Positions 36,687 through 46,354 of a stretch of DNA of 62,475 nt are shown piece after piece. Source of the DNA: Nitrospirota bacterium (GTDB lineage: Bacteria; Nitrospirota; Nitrospiria; Nitrospirales; NS-4); assembly GCA_005877815.1 (NCBI GenBank), contig VBOG01000117.1, forward strand, positions 1 through 62,475, given 5' to 3'. A program made the position numbers and the translations under genes. The notes beneath the pieces were generated by a model. That model was given only the letters and a program-made list of their open reading frames with translations. It was not told the DNA's origin and did not search any database. Position 1 is the stretch's first letter, and each line of letters begins with the position of its first letter.

Positions 36687-38378
36687 TTACCGCTCGATCG
36701 GTGTCCCCCGAAAAACGGTCCCCTTTCCAAGGATCGGGAAGGGCAACACAAGCTCATCGGGTTTCTCGATCGGAAGGAGGAATCGGTACACGTCAATCTG
36801 AGTTTCAAGAGGAGCGACAATGGGAAAGGACCTCACCAATTGAAATTCCGCTCCTGTCACGGCTTGTCGGAGATATTTTGCCGCAGCAATTCGGTCCGAC
36901 AACGCCTTCCTTTCAACTGCCAACCACCGACAGCCACATTCGGTTCGAAGCGCCTGAACGACCCCAGCCGGTGAGAGCACCCGTTCGGTGAGAAGCAAAT
37001 TGGGCGAGATGGCTGTCGCATACAGTAACTTACTGCCTAGGACCACCCCCCGCCGAAAGTCCGGATCACCCGCGCGCAAATAGAAGGAAAAGACACCGTT
37101 ATAGTACCCATCATAGAAGATCCTCTCGTCCCGCGCCTCCATCTCGACGAACGCGACAACCGCCCGAAACCCATCGACGACCGGCACCCTGACGAGGGAC
37201 GCACTCGTGACGTGAAGCGCCAGCACGGTGGCCATCCCCGCCAGAAACCACCGCGAGGGATCTCCGCCAAGCCGTGCTGCCACCCAACGGACCACGGAGG
37301 ACAAGCCGATAACGCATAGAAGTACTGCAGGAGGAGCAAGTAGAAGCGCATACCGTGGTTCTCTTGCTACCATGTAGGAAAGTGCGACGTAGGAGACGAT
37401 CCCCCAGACTAAGATCAGCTTGACTTCCCGCCTCCAGTACCGGTCACAGATCCCGACCATAAGGCTTAACACTAATAAGACCAGAAGCCAAATACTGAGG
37501 ATCTGCGGCAAGTGCCTAAGAAAAAAGATCCATCGTTCCGCTCTCAGCACAGCACTCATCTTGGGAAAGACATGGTCAACATAGATCGGGGCCCATTTGA
37601 TCACCACAAGGGCCCATGGCAGCAGTATCAGGGCGGAGATAAAAGCGAGAGCCAATGCCCTGCGGTCCCCAAGTAGCCGCCATCGGCCCTCAGCGACAAC
37701 CCAGGCAAGAATGACGAAGACGACGATCCCGGAAGGAATGTACGTGAGGATCCCTAGAACCGCAAAGAAGAAGGCAGGATAGATATGGTGCGATGATGGT
37801 GCCTCGAGCCACCGCCTCCCGTGATACAGGGCTGCAAGCCCCAGGGCCATGGAAGGGACGTTGAGCATGACCGCATTCGCCCACGCTATGATGCCGGGCT
37901 GAAGGACCAGGAACGCCCCACCCCAGCCGGCCTCCTCGGCGACCCAGCGCCGGAGCCAAGCCGTCAGGTAAAGGCCGGCTAAGAGCGCAAAGGACAACAC
38001 CAAACCCTTCGCAACAAACGGGGACACAGCGACCAGTGAAAAGGCAGCGCCCTCGAGCAAGTAGAACGCCGGGGGATAACCGATGGGGTTGATCGCCGGA
38101 TACCGGGCGAAGTAGCGAAGGGCGAACTCTACAGGATTCTCCGGGAAACTGGCGAGGTAGTCCCACCAGAAGAGGCCGTTTGTCGCGTGGCGGGGCGCAT
38201 CTCCCTGGTCCCAGAGGCCATCATTACCCAGGTGGAGCCCGCCAATGTACAGCACCGCGAGAAGCACCACAAGAACCTGCCAGAGGGCGGATCTTCCCCC
38301 CTGCCATCGGAGCACTCTTCGCAGCATCATGACATGAGACCCAACTTGCAGGCCTGCGCAGGGCTGTGTAGATACCAC
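36687..38378 (-). CDS. Membrane glycosyltransferase-like protein (GT39/ArnT-type)
   Basis: 563 residues with roughly ten to twelve transmembrane helices (for example ALWQVLVVLLAVLYIGGL, FISALILLPWALVVIKWA, ILSIWLLVLLVLSLMVGI). After the first helix the loop reads DGLWDQGDAPRHATNG, at the place where lipid-sugar transferases of the GT39/ArnT kind carry their catalytic acidic residue. The C-terminal 120 residues are soluble and probably periplasmic. It may transfer a sugar from a polyprenyl-phosphate donor. Last gene of the glycan operon. Start could be the GTG/ATG region at 38378 or the double Met about 17 codons in. Confidence 0.7.
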   Translation of the reverse strand: MVSTQPCAGLQVGSHVMMLRRVLRWQGGRSALWQVLVVLLAVLYIGGLHLGNDGLWDQGDAPRHATNGLFWWDYLASFPENPVEFALRYFARYPAINPIGYPPAFYLLEGAAFSLVAVSPFVAKGLVLSFALLAGLYLTAWLRRWVAEEAGWGGAFLVLQPGIIAWANAVMLNVPSMALGLAALYHGRRWLEAPSSHHIYPAFFFAVLGILTYIPSGIVVFVILAWVVAEGRWRLLGDRRALALAFISALILLPWALVVIKWAPIYVDHVFPKMSAVLRAERWIFFLRHLPQILSIWLLVLLVLSLMVGICDRYWRREVKLILVWGIVSYVALSYMVAREPRYALLLAPPAVLLCVIGLSSVVRWVAARLGGDPSRWFLAGMATVLALHVTSASLVRVPVVDGFRAVVAFVEMEARDERIFYDGYYNGVFSFYLRAGDPDFRRGVVLGSKLLYATAISPNLLLTERVLSPAGVVQALRTECGCRWLAVERKALSDRIAAAKYLRQAVTGAEFQLVRSFPIVAPLETQIDVYRFLLPIEKPDELVLPFPILGKGTVFRGTPIER

Positions 38379-38494
38379 AAGGTGGAGCAGAGGTGATTGC
38401 CCGTATGCGCGCAGTCAAGAAACTTTATTGGAATATTTTTGTTTGCCTTGAGTCCCGACAATCCTTAGGAGCGCTTTGGTGCCATCGAGAAACT

Positions 38495-39385
38495 TCATAC
38501 TTTATAGCTCAGACGCTCCCAGAAGAATCCGGCCGCATTTGCCGCCTGCGCGACCGCAAGCAGCGCCGCCAGCAACACCGCCTTCCTGCCTTGTGTTCGA
38601 GCAAATGGATAGCAAAGTATCCTCAGATAAAACGCCAACGGCTTGATGCCGCTGCGTCTCGGGTCACGCCGGGCGCGTATCTGATGAAGACAATGGGCGC
38701 CGCGGCCATAGTCGAAGTGCTGCCGCCAGAATGTTCGAAATGTGAGGGGGTGCGCGTGGTACACGAACGCATCCGGAGCATAGATCAGCCGATAACCACG
38801 AGCGATCAGGCGATCACACAAGTCCCGGTCTTCCCCCGCTGCACGGGTCCAGCCGGCATCAAAGCCCCCTACGGCGTGAAAACATTTGCCTGGAAGGGCG
38901 AAATTGTTGGAGGTGAAGAATGTCGCGTGCTCGGGATCGGAATTCCAATGAGCATAGAGATAATCGACAAGGAGTTGAGACACGGTGGAGTACGGATTAT
39001 TCGCAAGCTCGTTGATCGTCCGGCCGCCGAGAACGCAATCTGAACATGAAACAAAGCCTGTCGCCAGACTCTGCAGCCAGCCTGGAGCGGGTGCGCAATC
39101 ATCATCGGTGAAAGCCAGGAAGGCGCCCTTTGCGTGGGCAGCCCCATAATTCCTCGCAGCCGCCGGGCCTGCATGCGGTTGCTTCAGAAGCCGGACATTC
39201 AGTTGATGACGAAATGTCTCAACGCTGGCTTCGGGAGAAGTTGCACTGCCGTCGTCAATCACCAGCACCTCGAAGCGATCCCGAGGGTAGTCCTGAGCCG
39301 CAAGCGCACCTAGACAAACGGACAACTGACCGGCGCGTTCATAGGTGGGGATGATGACTGATATGAAAGGACGTGACTCCTCCAT
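38495..39385 (-). CDS. Family 2 glycosyltransferase
   Basis: 296 residues. GT-A fold: FISVIIPTYERAGQLSVCLGAL, VLVIDDGSATSP (first Asp), AARNYGAAHAKGAFLAFTDDDCAPAPGWL (DxD-type metal site), FTSNNFALP and AGEDRDLCDRLIARGYRLIYAP (catalytic-base region). One membrane-associated helix lies near the C-terminus (KAVLLAALLAVAQAANAAGFF). It probably adds a sugar to the operon's glycan at the inner membrane. Confidence 0.9.
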   Translation of the reverse strand: MEESRPFISVIIPTYERAGQLSVCLGALAAQDYPRDRFEVLVIDDGSATSPEASVETFRHQLNVRLLKQPHAGPAAARNYGAAHAKGAFLAFTDDDCAPAPGWLQSLATGFVSCSDCVLGGRTINELANNPYSTVSQLLVDYLYAHWNSDPEHATFFTSNNFALPGKCFHAVGGFDAGWTRAAGEDRDLCDRLIARGYRLIYAPDAFVYHAHPLTFRTFWRQHFDYGRGAHCLHQIRARRDPRRSGIKPLAFYLRILCYPFARTQGRKAVLLAALLAVAQAANAAGFFWERLSYKV

Positions 39386-39391
39386 CAGACT

Positions 39392-40555
39392 TCACAAGGT
39401 TTCGGCATGAGTCTTCTCGTCTTGTTCCCGAATCCGATCCATGGTGGCCATGATGCTGAGAGACTCGTCTAAAGACATGATGTCGCTTTCCAGTTTTCCA
39501 GCTCGCAGGCACCGATTCACTTCGGAAACTTGATAATGGAGTCCTTCCCCCATTGGTGGCAAACAAATTGTGGAGGAACGGATCCCGTAGAGTATGCGAT
39601 CACTGAGCGCACGGAAACGTTCCCGGAGTTTTCGGATCAGTCGGCTGCACTTGGCGTAGCGTAGGAATCGTGCTTTAAGGCGGGACTCTGCCTCCGCCGT
39701 CAAGGGCGCATAATGTCGCCTCCGGCTGTCATAGAGCCGCAGCGAAAGACTCGATGGGCAGACGATTGGATCATGAATAACGATCTGCCCTTGCGTGCCG
39801 ACAATGGTACCTTGACGCCCACTGCGGACACCCACCGAACACCACAACGTCGCCAGGCATCCCCCGGAATACCCCAGGAGTACGCCGGTGTGCTCGTCAA
39901 CCCCGGCCTTCCCGGGAACCGATAAACTTTTCACGCTCGTTGGGGAGCCAACAATCATGGACGCGAGGGACAGTAAGTAGGCGCCTTTCTGAAGTAATGC
40001 CCCGCCACCTAATTCTTCGCTGTGCACCCGACTGTCTGAATCAAACATGACCTGACTTCCCAGATCCGCCATGACATGCCGGATTTCACCGATGACTCGC
40101 TGCGCCAGAAGCTCCCGTAGTCTGACGATCAATGGAAGGAATCTGGTCCACATGGCCTCCATCAGAAACAGGTTTTTGCGACGAGCCAGATCGATGACTT
40201 CTTCTGCTTCGTGCGCATTCACCGTGAGCGGCTTCTCGCACAAGACCGCTTTGCCCGCCCGCAGACACAGTTCAATGTTGGCTTTGTGTGCAGACGCCGG
40301 CGTGGCGATGTACACGACGTGTACGTCAGGATCATCGGCCAGCTCTCGGTACGAACCGTGTTGGCGTGGAATTCCAAACCTGTTTCCAAACGCTCGTGCC
40401 TTCTCTCCGCTTCGCGACCCTATCGCCACCAGTCTGGCGTCCGTCACATGAACGAAATCCGCGGCGAACCGGTGAGCAATGGCCCCGGTTCCGAGGATTC
40501 CCCAATTAATGGACCGGCTTGCAGAGGAAGGTACGGATACGGGGCTGAACGTCAT
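39392..40555 (-). CDS. Gfo/Idh/MocA family oxidoreductase
   Basis: 387 residues. Rossmann N-terminus (WGILGTGAIAHRFAADF), YIATPASAHKANIELCLRAGKAVLCEKPLTVN with the EKP signature Lys, and a GFO C-terminal domain (EELGGGALLQKGAYLLSLA). Such enzymes oxidise or epimerise sugars, often nucleotide sugars, with NAD(P). It starts 57 bases after the flippase-like gene's end. This is the longer of two such genes in the operon. Confidence 0.88.
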   Translation of the reverse strand: MTFSPVSVPSSASRSINWGILGTGAIAHRFAADFVHVTDARLVAIGSRSGEKARAFGNRFGIPRQHGSYRELADDPDVHVVYIATPASAHKANIELCLRAGKAVLCEKPLTVNAHEAEEVIDLARRKNLFLMEAMWTRFLPLIVRLRELLAQRVIGEIRHVMADLGSQVMFDSDSRVHSEELGGGALLQKGAYLLSLASMIVGSPTSVKSLSVPGKAGVDEHTGVLLGYSGGCLATLWCSVGVRSGRQGTIVGTQGQIVIHDPIVCPSSLSLRLYDSRRRHYAPLTAEAESRLKARFLRYAKCSRLIRKLRERFRALSDRILYGIRSSTICLPPMGEGLHYQVSEVNRCLRAGKLESDIMSLDESLSIMATMDRIREQDEKTHAETL

Positions 40556-40612
40556 GACGAAATACCCCGATCATCATGAGCACACAAGCGCGCATAACGA
40601 CGACTTCTGATC

Positions 40613-41671
40613 TTATCCGCGTGACATTTTGGCCAAGTAGCCAAGACCGGCTGCGATCCACCCGAGTTGTCTCAAACGACGAAGAACCGCAAACGCCATG
40701 GCGGTCTCCGGCGAAAACCCTAGAAACGAAAAGATCATGACTATGCCGGCTTCCTGAGCTCCCAGATTCCCCGGGATAAACGTCGTGAGTCTCGTGACGA
40801 TCACGGCCCAAACTTGGATCACGAGGGCGGATGACACGTCGTAAGGCAGTCCGAGGAGGCCCAGGAAGGCCGATGCTTCGACAATGCCGGAGGTCCATCC
40901 CAGGAAAAACCACAAACAGGACCACCCGAACCGCGTTCTTTCGTCGAGATGTCCCCGTACGATGCTTTCGGTCGAAGACAGCAATTCTTTGTGTCGATCG
41001 ACGAATGTCGCCAGGGCCCCGATGCGACGGCTCACCCAAATCAGTGGCCAAAACAACCCGATTCGCTGCCAGATCAGCACGCCGACCACACCGACACCCA
41101 TGACGACAATCCCCACCGCCACAGACATCGCAATAATCGGTTCAACGGTCATGTAGCCGAGCGCGAACGTCAGCCCCAAACCGATGAACAGGAGTTCGGC
41201 TATGGTGATCGTGGTCTTGGCAACGACAACCGAAGCCGCACCGATATCAACCTTTACTCCGGTCATGCGGAGAAGGTGGACCTTCATGAACTCTCCGGCC
41301 TGTGTAATGGACGGCGTCAGGAGCTGAACCGCCTTGGTCGCAACCGTCAACCGCACAAGGTCATTGAAGCGCATGGAATGGTGGTTGGACGGGAAGGCGA
41401 ACCACCAGCCGAGGGTTTCGAAGGCAATGACCAACCCGTACGGCACGAAGCAAAGCGGCAGCCCCCATCCGACCTTCCAGAGCAGACTTCCGATCGAGCT
41501 CGGCCCTATGCTCCACACGAGGATAGCAAACAACGCCAAGCCACTGATGAGGAACCCTCGTGTAAGATAAGAATGAGACACCGCCCGAGTTTCCAGTCTC
41601 TGAGAACCAGGTCTTTCTCCGACCACACCGAGTCCTTGCGTCCGAACCTGTCCCTCAGACACTTCGCTCAC
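40613..41671 (-). CDS. Lysylphosphatidylglycerol synthase TM-type / flippase-like membrane protein
   Basis: 352 residues, about eight transmembrane helices of the LPG_synthase_TM (UPF0104/AglD-like) family: GLPLCFVPYGLVIAFETLGWWFAF, RLTVATKAVQLLTPSITQAGEF, TTFIPGNLGAQEAGIVMIF. In this family the G-x-x-E motifs, here in TQAGEFMKV and GNLGAQEAG, are conserved. Members have been linked to moving lipids or glycolipids across membranes. No soluble transferase domain is attached. ATG 41671 overlaps the end of the upstream gene by 17 bases. Confidence 0.83.
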   Translation of the reverse strand: MSEVSEGQVRTQGLGVVGERPGSQRLETRAVSHSYLTRGFLISGLALFAILVWSIGPSSIGSLLWKVGWGLPLCFVPYGLVIAFETLGWWFAFPSNHHSMRFNDLVRLTVATKAVQLLTPSITQAGEFMKVHLLRMTGVKVDIGAASVVVAKTTITIAELLFIGLGLTFALGYMTVEPIIAMSVAVGIVVMGVGVVGVLIWQRIGLFWPLIWVSRRIGALATFVDRHKELLSSTESIVRGHLDERTRFGWSCLWFFLGWTSGIVEASAFLGLLGLPYDVSSALVIQVWAVIVTRLTTFIPGNLGAQEAGIVMIFSFLGFSPETAMAFAVLRRLRQLGWIAAGLGYLAKMSRG

Positions 41672-43196
41672 TCACTGGTCCCGTCCGTGGCTCGAGGAGC
41701 GGCTGACCAGATAAGCCATCGGTATCAACTCCCAACACCGCACAGATCGTGGGCACGATATCCACGATGTGAGGCGCTTTCATTGGAGACTTGAGCTTTG
41801 ACGAACCTGGCACGACGAGCGCCCATGCGTCTCCCGTATGACAGCCTGTCCGTCCGGTGGCCCATCCCGGCGAGGACACCGCTCCGAATGCGGGAGAGCT
41901 GACGCCGGCCAAGGGCGTCACGACTCGATGGTTCCATTCGACGATTAACTCAGGCAATTGATCTTCGCAGGGACCGTGAAACCCCAATTCGGACGTACGA
42001 TGGACCTTCCGGATCACCGGAGCACCGTCGGCGTCGCGAAAAGTCTGCAGGCCGCTGAGAATCTTGTCCAAGAGCGCATCGGCCTCTTGGGGATCGACAA
42101 TCCCGTCTCGTTCACGGCCACGCATGTTCAGACGGATATATCCCGCATCATCGTTGGGCAGCGCGAAGGCGCGGGTGCTGGTCCAATCCACGCCGCGCAA
42201 TTCCAAGCGAGCGGCCAGTTCCACCGCCCAGCGGTCCGGCAACACATCGGCGATCAACGCTCTGAGGCCGGTCGGCATCACGGCGCGAATGCGCCAGAGC
42301 AAGCTGCCGGCAGGAGCGCCTCGCTCGATCAGATTCCGACGATGACCGGCCATCACGGCTTCAAGCATGCCAGGCAGAAGATGAGAACGACTGGTATTCG
42401 GTCCCATCCCGGACGGTGAGACCACCAGGATGTCTGACCCTGCGGGAAGCGCCGCGACGATTCGAGCCAGCGCCTCGTCGACTGCTTGATAGATGTCCTG
42501 CAACGTCGTTCCGAGTTCAGGATATCGTGATAGTTCTGCTTCCTCAGAGATCTGAGAGAGGTCAAAGAAACGATGCCCTCCGAGGTGGGCAGCACTCAGG
42601 CTGATCCAAAGCAAATCGAACTGTTCCCGTTGTACAAGCTTTTCAATGACGTCAGCCCCGCGACGGGGTGCAGCAAGCAGGCTCTTCCTCAAACGCAGGA
42701 GTTCCGGAGCGGCGGGCCGTCCATACACTTCCTCTCCCACAGGCGGATCGCCGAACTCTTGCGCCAACGAAAGATGGATCTGGTTCGGAATCGAGCTTGT
42801 CCGCAGGACCACTCGATTCTTGAACTGCCAGCCCGCGAGAAAAATGCCACGCATCGTCCGTGGCGGACTCATCTCGTAGGGATCGATGATAAGAGAGCGT
42901 CGTCCGGCTCGTTCAAGGCGCTCCCATCCTGCTTCAGGGGCCGGCAAGTCGTCGAAGAACCGGACACGCTGCTCGCCGGCCGACCATAGCCACGGGTAGT
43001 ACAACCCATGATCACCGAGGTGCACACCCGTGTAGAGAGAGTACGCGCCGGCTCCTTCAACGTGCGTGCTCGGCGTCTCCAATTCGTACCAGGTCCCGCG
43101 ACTTCGGAGGCTGTTCAGCGCAGGCAATTGCCCATCTGCGAGGAGCTTCTCAAGATGGATTCGACTGACGGCATCGAACTGTAACACTGCGATCAT
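41655..43196 (-). CDS. Alkaline-phosphatase-superfamily pseudoenzyme, paralogue 1
   Basis: 513 residues of type I phosphodiesterase/nucleotide pyrophosphatase fold. Retained: metal Asp8 (VLQFDAVS), TG-x-x-x-x-x-HG turn (56-64), the late block DWTSTRAFALP with RERDGIVDP, and His453 (GCHTGDAW) before IVDIVPTICAVLGV. Changed: the nucleophile Thr position is Glu47 (HVEGAGAYSLYTG); the first metal Asp of D-x3-H is His204 (HLGGH, 204-208); the SDHG motif is SPSG (260-263). One metal site could survive as three His; the other keeps only Asp8 and perhaps Glu47. No signal peptide, so probably cytoplasmic. ATGA overlap with paralogue 2 upstream. Confidence 0.8.
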   Translation of the reverse strand: MIAVLQFDAVSRIHLEKLLADGQLPALNSLRSRGTWYELETPSTHVEGAGAYSLYTGVHLGDHGLYYPWLWSAGEQRVRFFDDLPAPEAGWERLERAGRRSLIIDPYEMSPPRTMRGIFLAGWQFKNRVVLRTSSIPNQIHLSLAQEFGDPPVGEEVYGRPAAPELLRLRKSLLAAPRRGADVIEKLVQREQFDLLWISLSAAHLGGHRFFDLSQISEEAELSRYPELGTTLQDIYQAVDEALARIVAALPAGSDILVVSPSGMGPNTSRSHLLPGMLEAVMAGHRRNLIERGAPAGSLLWRIRAVMPTGLRALIADVLPDRWAVELAARLELRGVDWTSTRAFALPNDDAGYIRLNMRGRERDGIVDPQEADALLDKILSGLQTFRDADGAPVIRKVHRTSELGFHGPCEDQLPELIVEWNHRVVTPLAGVSSPAFGAVSSPGWATGRTGCHTGDAWALVVPGSSKLKSPMKAPHIVDIVPTICAVLGVDTDGLSGQPLLEPRTGPVSERSV

Positions 43197-44761
43197 GAGG
43201 TGGCCCTTCCCCGGCTTGGGAACATGTCTTCATACGTGGTGCCGGTCGACCCCGGTTCGAGCAACGGCTGTCCATCGAGTCCCTCCGGGTCAACTCCCAG
43301 CACGGCACAGACCGTCGGGGCAATATCCATGATGTGCGGAGGCTTCGCGGGTGTCTTCATCTTTGAGGATCCAGGGATCACTAATGCCCAGGCTTCATCA
43401 CGATGCTCTCCCGTTCGTCCACTTCCCCAACCGGATGACGGGACATCTCCAAATTGTGGCGAACTCACCCCGACAAGGTGCGGCGGTAAACGGTCGCTCC
43501 AATGGACGATCAGATCTGGGAAAGGATTGGACGGTGTCCTATCCTTGAGCGAACGCGAGACAAACTCGACGTTCTTCACCGCCAGCCTCCCATCCGGATC
43601 TCGGAAGGTGAGCAGCCCCGAGGCAATGTGATCCAAGACCTGATCCGCGTCTTTCGGATCCACAATCCCGTCCCGTTCCCGTCCCGATAGATTGAGCCGC
43701 AGGTATCCGCAATCTCCGCTCGGAACCATGAACGCCCGGGTCTTCGTCCAATCCACACCACGCATCTCCAGGCGGGCCGTGAGTTGCATCGCCCATTGAT
43801 CCGGCATCATGCGAGCAACCCAGGCTCTGAGGTCCGATGGAAGCGCCGCCCGCAGACGCCAGAGAGAACTGCCGTCCGCCTTCGTCGCGGACCTTTCGAC
43901 GCCTTTCTCGGACAACACCGCCTGGAGCATCCCTGGCAGGAGAGGAGTCCGACTTGCGCTGGGTCCCATACTGCTGGGCGAAATCACCATGAGATCGGTC
44001 TCCGGTGGAAGGCTGGCAAGAATATCCGAGAGAGCCTGATCCACGGCGGCGTAGGCATCCCCCAGGGTGCCGTCGATCTCGGCTTTCATGCGCGGGTCCG
44101 GATAGTCCTGAGGCAGTCTCGATGGATCCAGAAACCAGTGCCCTGCGATGTGACTTGAACTCAAGGTAATCCAGATCAAGTCGAAACGTTCCTCTGCGAG
44201 AAGTGCCGTCGCGAGGTCAGCGGCGCGTTCGGGGGCGGCAAGCAGTCTGTCCCGCATTCTGGTGAGATATGGAACGGAAGGCCGCCCGTACACTTCTTCG
44301 ACCAAAGACGGTCCACCGAATCGACGCTCGAGTTGACGATCGAGTCCCCGCGGAACGGACCACCGTCGAAGGGTGACTTTGTGCTTGAATTGCCATCCGC
44401 ACACAGCCTTCCCCTTCATCGATTTCGGGGGCTTCCCCTCATAGGGATCGATCACAAGGGAACGCTTCCCGCTCCTCGCGAGTCTTTCCCACACCGCTTC
44501 AGGAATCGGATAGTCGTCTTGTGGACGCACACGTTGCTCGGCGGCCGACCATAGGAATGGAGAGTAGATGCCATGTTCGTTGGCATCTTTGCCGCTGTAG
44601 AGCGTGAAATAGGTCGCTCCTTCCCACTGCAAAGCCGGAGTCTCGAGGGGCAGCCATTGCCCGCGCCCACGAAGTTGGGCAAAGGCGGGGAGCCGGCCTT
44701 CCTCGAGAAATTGATGGAAATGAGGTAGACTCACACAATCGAATTGGAGGATCGCGATCAT
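43193..44761 (-). CDS. Alkaline-phosphatase-superfamily pseudoenzyme, paralogue 2
   Basis: 522 residues, collinear with its two neighbours. ILQFDCVSLPHF keeps the N-terminal Asp. The nucleophile place is Glu (WEGATYFTLYSG), the D-x3-H motif is HIAGH, and SDHG is SPSS (VISPSSMGPSASRTPLLPGM). The C-terminal His is in TGEHRDEAWAL, followed by IMDIAPTVCAVLGV. It shares the family block GWQFKHKVTLRRWSVP with the others. It is the most diverged of the three in the turn after the Glu (SGKDANEHGIYSP). It lies 63 bases after paralogue 3 and four-base-overlaps paralogue 1. Confidence 0.8.
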   Translation of the reverse strand: MIAILQFDCVSLPHFHQFLEEGRLPAFAQLRGRGQWLPLETPALQWEGATYFTLYSGKDANEHGIYSPFLWSAAEQRVRPQDDYPIPEAVWERLARSGKRSLVIDPYEGKPPKSMKGKAVCGWQFKHKVTLRRWSVPRGLDRQLERRFGGPSLVEEVYGRPSVPYLTRMRDRLLAAPERAADLATALLAEERFDLIWITLSSSHIAGHWFLDPSRLPQDYPDPRMKAEIDGTLGDAYAAVDQALSDILASLPPETDLMVISPSSMGPSASRTPLLPGMLQAVLSEKGVERSATKADGSSLWRLRAALPSDLRAWVARMMPDQWAMQLTARLEMRGVDWTKTRAFMVPSGDCGYLRLNLSGRERDGIVDPKDADQVLDHIASGLLTFRDPDGRLAVKNVEFVSRSLKDRTPSNPFPDLIVHWSDRLPPHLVGVSSPQFGDVPSSGWGSGRTGEHRDEAWALVIPGSSKMKTPAKPPHIMDIAPTVCAVLGVDPEGLDGQPLLEPGSTGTTYEDMFPSRGRATS

Positions 44762-44824
44762 AAAGTTGCCCCTACCGAGATAGCCTTCAAATTCGCGGGG
44801 CGCCCCCCTTCGTCCTAACTTGAT

Positions 44825-46354
44825 TCATCGCCTTTCCAGTAATGGCTGACCAATTAGACCCTTCACGTCGGTTCCAAGGAGAGCACAGACAGTCGCAGCA
44901 ATATCGACGATATGGGGAGTTTTCTGCGGTGCTTTCAGCCGAGAGCGGCCAGGCACCAGGAGAGCCCAAGCCTCACCATTATGGCACCCCGTGCGACCGG
45001 TCCCCCACCCCTGCGAGGAGATCTCTCCATAGAGAGGAGAGCTGACACCTGCAGTAGGCGTGACGGCCCGATCGTTCCATTGGACGATCAGATCCGGCAT
45101 TTGGGAGACACAAGGACCATCTATTCCGATATCGGAGATTCGAACGATACGCTTGATCGCAGGTCTTCCATCCGGATCTTTGAACGTTTGGAGACCTGTC
45201 GATATGGTCTCCATGCGCGCATCGGCATCTCTTGGATCGACAATCCCGTCACGTTCTCTTCCACTAAGATTCAGGCGCACGAATCCGGCGTCGTCATTCG
45301 GCATCATGAAGGCTTGCGTGTTGCTCCAATCGACACCTCGAAGTTCCAAGCGAGTCGCCAACTCCACCGCCCACTCGTCCGGCAAGGCCGTCGCGATCCA
45401 GGATCGTAAACCGGTCGGCACTATGGACCGCACAGTCGAGAGCAAGCTCGAGGAGGGGGCACCCTTAGCGGTTGTCCGTCCAAGCCCCCCAGCCAATATT
45501 GCCTTGATCATGCTTGGAAGCAGATGCGACCGACTTGAGTTCGGTCCCATACCGGCAGGCGACACCACAAGAATATCGGCGTCAGGAGGAAGGGCTGCGA
45601 GCATTCTCCCCATTGCCTCGTCGGTCGCGCGATAGATGTCCGCCACGGTCGTCTCCAATTCGGGATGCTGCGCGAGATCGACTTCCCCAGAAACCTGAGA
45701 CATCTTGAGAAACCGGTGCCCTGCAAGATGTGCTGCACTCGCCGTGACCCACACCACATCAAACTCTTCCCGCTTGAGCAACATAGTCGTGACCGTTGCG
45801 AGACGATTTGGCGCAGCAAGGAGAGCGTTTCTAAGGCGCAGCAATTCTGGAGTGGATGGCGGACCATAGACCTCTTCACCTACCGGCGGTCGACCATAGT
45901 CTCGTTCCAGAGACCGTAAGATGCTTGTGGGGAGAGAGCAGGACCGGAGAACGACCCGGTTCTTGAACTGCCAGCCGCTCAAGAATAATCCCTGGATGTC
46001 CTGTGGTGGCCTGACCTCGTACGGATCGATGATAAGAGAGCGCCGTCCGGCTCGGCTTACGCGCTCCCATAGAGTCTCGGGTACAGGAAGGTCGTCCATG
46101 AAACGGACACGCTGTTCGGAAGGTGACCAGAGCCACGGGTAGTATTGTCCATTCACTCCAACGTCTGTCCCGGTGTAGATAGCGTAGGAACCGGATCCTT
46201 CGAAGTACTCAGCTGGAGTACCGAGGCTGAGCCAAGTTCCCTTTCGACGAAGACCTTCCAGCGTAGGGAGAGAACCGTCGGTCAGAAGTTCGTCGAGGAG
46301 TGGCATGCTCACTGAATCAAACTGTAGGATTGCAATCACTGTTGGCCCCGTCAT
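44825..46354 (-). CDS. Alkaline-phosphatase-superfamily pseudoenzyme, paralogue 3
   Basis: 509 residues, first of the three in transcription order. ILQFDSVSMPLL keeps the metal Asp; Glu replaces the nucleophile (FEGSGSYAIYTG); HLAGH replaces D-x3-H; SPAG replaces SDHG (VVSPAGMGPNSSRSHLLPSM). The late His is in TGCHNGEAWAL and the end block is IVDIAATVCALLG, where the usual PT is AT. It shares GWQFKNRVVLRSCSLP with the others. Unlike the other two, the HG of the turn is NG (TDVGVNGQYYP). ATG overlaps the stop of the upstream oxidoreductase (ATGA). Confidence 0.8.
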   Translation of the reverse strand: MTGPTVIAILQFDSVSMPLLDELLTDGSLPTLEGLRRKGTWLSLGTPAEYFEGSGSYAIYTGTDVGVNGQYYPWLWSPSEQRVRFMDDLPVPETLWERVSRAGRRSLIIDPYEVRPPQDIQGLFLSGWQFKNRVVLRSCSLPTSILRSLERDYGRPPVGEEVYGPPSTPELLRLRNALLAAPNRLATVTTMLLKREEFDVVWVTASAAHLAGHRFLKMSQVSGEVDLAQHPELETTVADIYRATDEAMGRMLAALPPDADILVVSPAGMGPNSSRSHLLPSMIKAILAGGLGRTTAKGAPSSSLLSTVRSIVPTGLRSWIATALPDEWAVELATRLELRGVDWSNTQAFMMPNDDAGFVRLNLSGRERDGIVDPRDADARMETISTGLQTFKDPDGRPAIKRIVRISDIGIDGPCVSQMPDLIVQWNDRAVTPTAGVSSPLYGEISSQGWGTGRTGCHNGEAWALLVPGRSRLKAPQKTPHIVDIAATVCALLGTDVKGLIGQPLLERR

